Notes under the pieces: model-generated
What the model saw: the letters and a program-made list of their open reading frames with translations, nothing else
What the model was told of the DNA's origin: nothing
Database searches by the model: none
DNA from: Aphidius gifuensis
Lineage: Eukaryota > Arthropoda > Insecta > Hymenoptera > Braconidae
Reading direction: 5' to 3'
NCBI RefSeq assembly: GCF_014905175.1
Contig: NC_057791.1
Span: 24,156,537-24,220,536, forward strand
DNA length: 64,000 bases
Translations under genes and position numbers: made by a program
Shown here: piece by piece, positions 62,279 through 64,000 of the stretch
Layout: each line of letters opens with the position of its first letter
Numbering within the stretch: position 1 is the stretch's first letter

Positions 62279-64000
62279 ATGCAGGCGGACAACATAAGCC
62301 ATATATTATTTACTGGCCCTGAATCATCACCTGAAAATTTTGATGACACTTCTTGGGTGAGTCATCAAATAATTAAAATTATTTTTCGATTTTCATCAAC
62401 AAAAAATTACTTTTTAATCTTCAAATAAAAAACACAAAGCTGCTATGATTTTCACTTAAATTATGGTCAATTATATTTTTTATTTTTACAAAAAAAAAAA
62501 ATGACCTAGATGAAGACAAAACGTTAATCAATTTTAATTTTATCAAAAAAATTTTGTTTTACAGTTTTTTGGATTTTTTAAAAGAAAAAACAAGGAAACA
62601 ATCAAGATGATAAATGACCTGAAAAGTAAACACATTTATTATATTTAAATAAATAAAAAATAATACTTAAATTATATATTTATTATTGTTATTAATTAAT
62701 TAATTTTTAGAAATTAATCAGTACAGAAAAAATATGTCAACAAATGAAATGAAAATAGCACTGAGAGCAGCTGAGCTATCAGCTGTTACTAAAAAGCCAA
62801 ATTACAAATTGAATAATAAAAATGACAATGACGAAGATTCATCACAAGATGATGATGTAAAAATAACAGCTGTTGATGAATCAATTGATGGAATACGTCG
62901 AAGAAAAAAAGAAAAATTGAATAATGAAAAATCAAGAGAGAAAAAGACATCAAAGGATCAGTCAATTGATGAAAATGTTAATTCAAAATGGTACAGTTTC
63001 ATTATTTCAATTGTCAATTGGATTAGTGGATCATTTAGCTCTTCACCAGAACAAATAAATGTTGATCAACAAATTTCTAGTGTTGAAATAGCAGGTATTT
63101 GTTTATTTTAAATTTTGATTATTGTGTTTTTTATTTATTTGTTTATTTTCATGTCATCTAGATAATTTGATGGGTGTTAATCCAAATTATGTTCAGCCTG
63201 AGACAGTTGATACTGGTGCTGAACTAGATGAGGTAGTTGTCCTTGACACAACTGACGAAAAAGAATTAGAATTAAATAAACAAATTAATGACAAATCATC
63301 TATTGATAATGTTTCGAAACAGAGTAAAGAAATTGGTATTTATTTTTTAATTAGATTAATTAACAACAATGATAATTATACATTTTTTATCAGTCAATAA
63401 TAATTTGTATTTTAATTTTTTTTAGATTTATCTTCTAGTGTTAATTCTAGTTACTTGGCATCAACATTTTTGAACACTAAAACAGATAAAAATCAAGATG
63501 ATGATGATGTAATTTTTGATGCACGTTATTTAGAAATAATAAATTCACAAAAACATATTGATGATGAAGTGCCAAACAAGATAGAGACATTAAAAAAAGA
63601 ACAAGTTGAAAATGATGATGGTGATGAATCAAATTGGTATAATGAATTATTTTCTAAAACTCGTGGATCATTTTTTGAATTGTTCGCAAGTAAATGACAA
63701 TTTTATTATTGAATTTATATATTTTATTGATGATTTATAATTTACAGATAATAATTAATTGGTTTTTCTTTTTGTCATTTAGCTGATTTTTCAGTAAATC
63801 CAAATTACGTTAAATCAAAAGATGATCAAAAGTCAAGAGAAACTCCACCTCGTAGTAATGCAATGATTTTTAATAAACATGTTATAAATACACAAGTATT
63901 AACAAATGATGAAAAATTAAAAATTGCTGAACATAACAACAGGGGTTTTATTAAAATGATTATAAAAATATTAACAAGAATACCAGAATTGATAGGAAAG
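62279..64000 (+). CDS. Unrecognised protein with duplicated phase-1 exons (5' part, runs off right edge)
   Basis: Six exons in the window: 62279-62356, 62565-62625, 62711-63094, 63162-63335, 63426-63689 and 63783 to beyond 64000, giving 393 residues so far with all phases consistent. It starts MQADNISHILFTGPESSPEN and shows no signal peptide. Exon 2 (FFGFFKRKNKETIKM) begins in phase 0 and ends in phase 1 like the GMYE module exons. Exon 3 then starts KINQYRKNMSTNEMKIAL, a degenerate match to the module. From exon 3 on every intron is phase 1. W-Y plus S-F blocks (KWYSFIISIVNWISGSF; NWYNELFSKTRGSFFELF) are each followed by an exon that opens with VNPNYV (residues 180-185 and 325-330), so an exon pair has been duplicated. 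Function is unknown. The start was chosen as the first ATG before a consistent donor. Confidence 0.72.

Noticed and set aside
1..64000. CRISPR arrays, bacterial operons, prophage or viral gene blocks
   Set aside because: None seen. The window is eukaryotic throughout, with GT-AG introns and insect orthologues.

Overview
This window looks like AT-rich nuclear DNA from an insect, most likely a hymenopteran such as a parasitoid wasp. The basis is the long A/T runs, GT-AG introns, tRNA genes with internal Pol III boxes, and clear insect-type orthologues, including a compact Hairless with Su(H)-binding and CtBP-binding motifs. Lineage is inferred from gene content and gene form, not from a search. 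All exon boundaries were built by hand from splice sites and reading-frame phase.

Layout. (1) 1-10068: two coiled-coil genes lie head to head, about 296 bp apart. The minus-strand one runs off the left edge. Their N-terminal regions align without gaps over about 30 residues, so they look like diverged paralogues. (2) 10069-17195: a gene-poor 7 kb holding a modular repeat, a second repeat family, an orphan Ig-like exon and a block with three perfect inverted repeats. (3) 17196-35144 (minus): complete BIRC6/Bruce, 12 coding exons and about 5,050 aa, with BIR and E2 domains. Just upstream on the same strand is mRpS5 (35649-37322). (4) 39670-41203 (plus): Hairless. (5) 43607-44812 (minus): a BTB/POZ gene, divergent from RalGAPA (45359-55452, plus). 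One RalGAPA intron carries five tRNA-Glu genes with alternating UUC and CUC anticodons. (6) 56590-57170: a short tandem satellite. (7) 57826-61083 (plus): a protein with two UBZ4-like zinc fingers. (8) 62279-64000 (plus): the 5' part of an unrecognised gene with duplicated phase-1 exons.

The most unusual observation is a two-exon module at the start of the BTB gene (two copies) and of the UBZ-finger gene (one copy), with a degenerate match in the last gene. A 58-64 nt exon starts in phase 0 and ends in phase 1. The next exon opens with a motif of the form x-x-G-M-Y-E-x-x-M-x-x-E-E-M. The BTB and UBZ genes even share a 3-4 codon first coding exon and a second exon of identical 58 nt length. 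A second item is a repeat family whose three copies share both ends, including a hairpin and a tRNA-like part, but have unrelated central segments.
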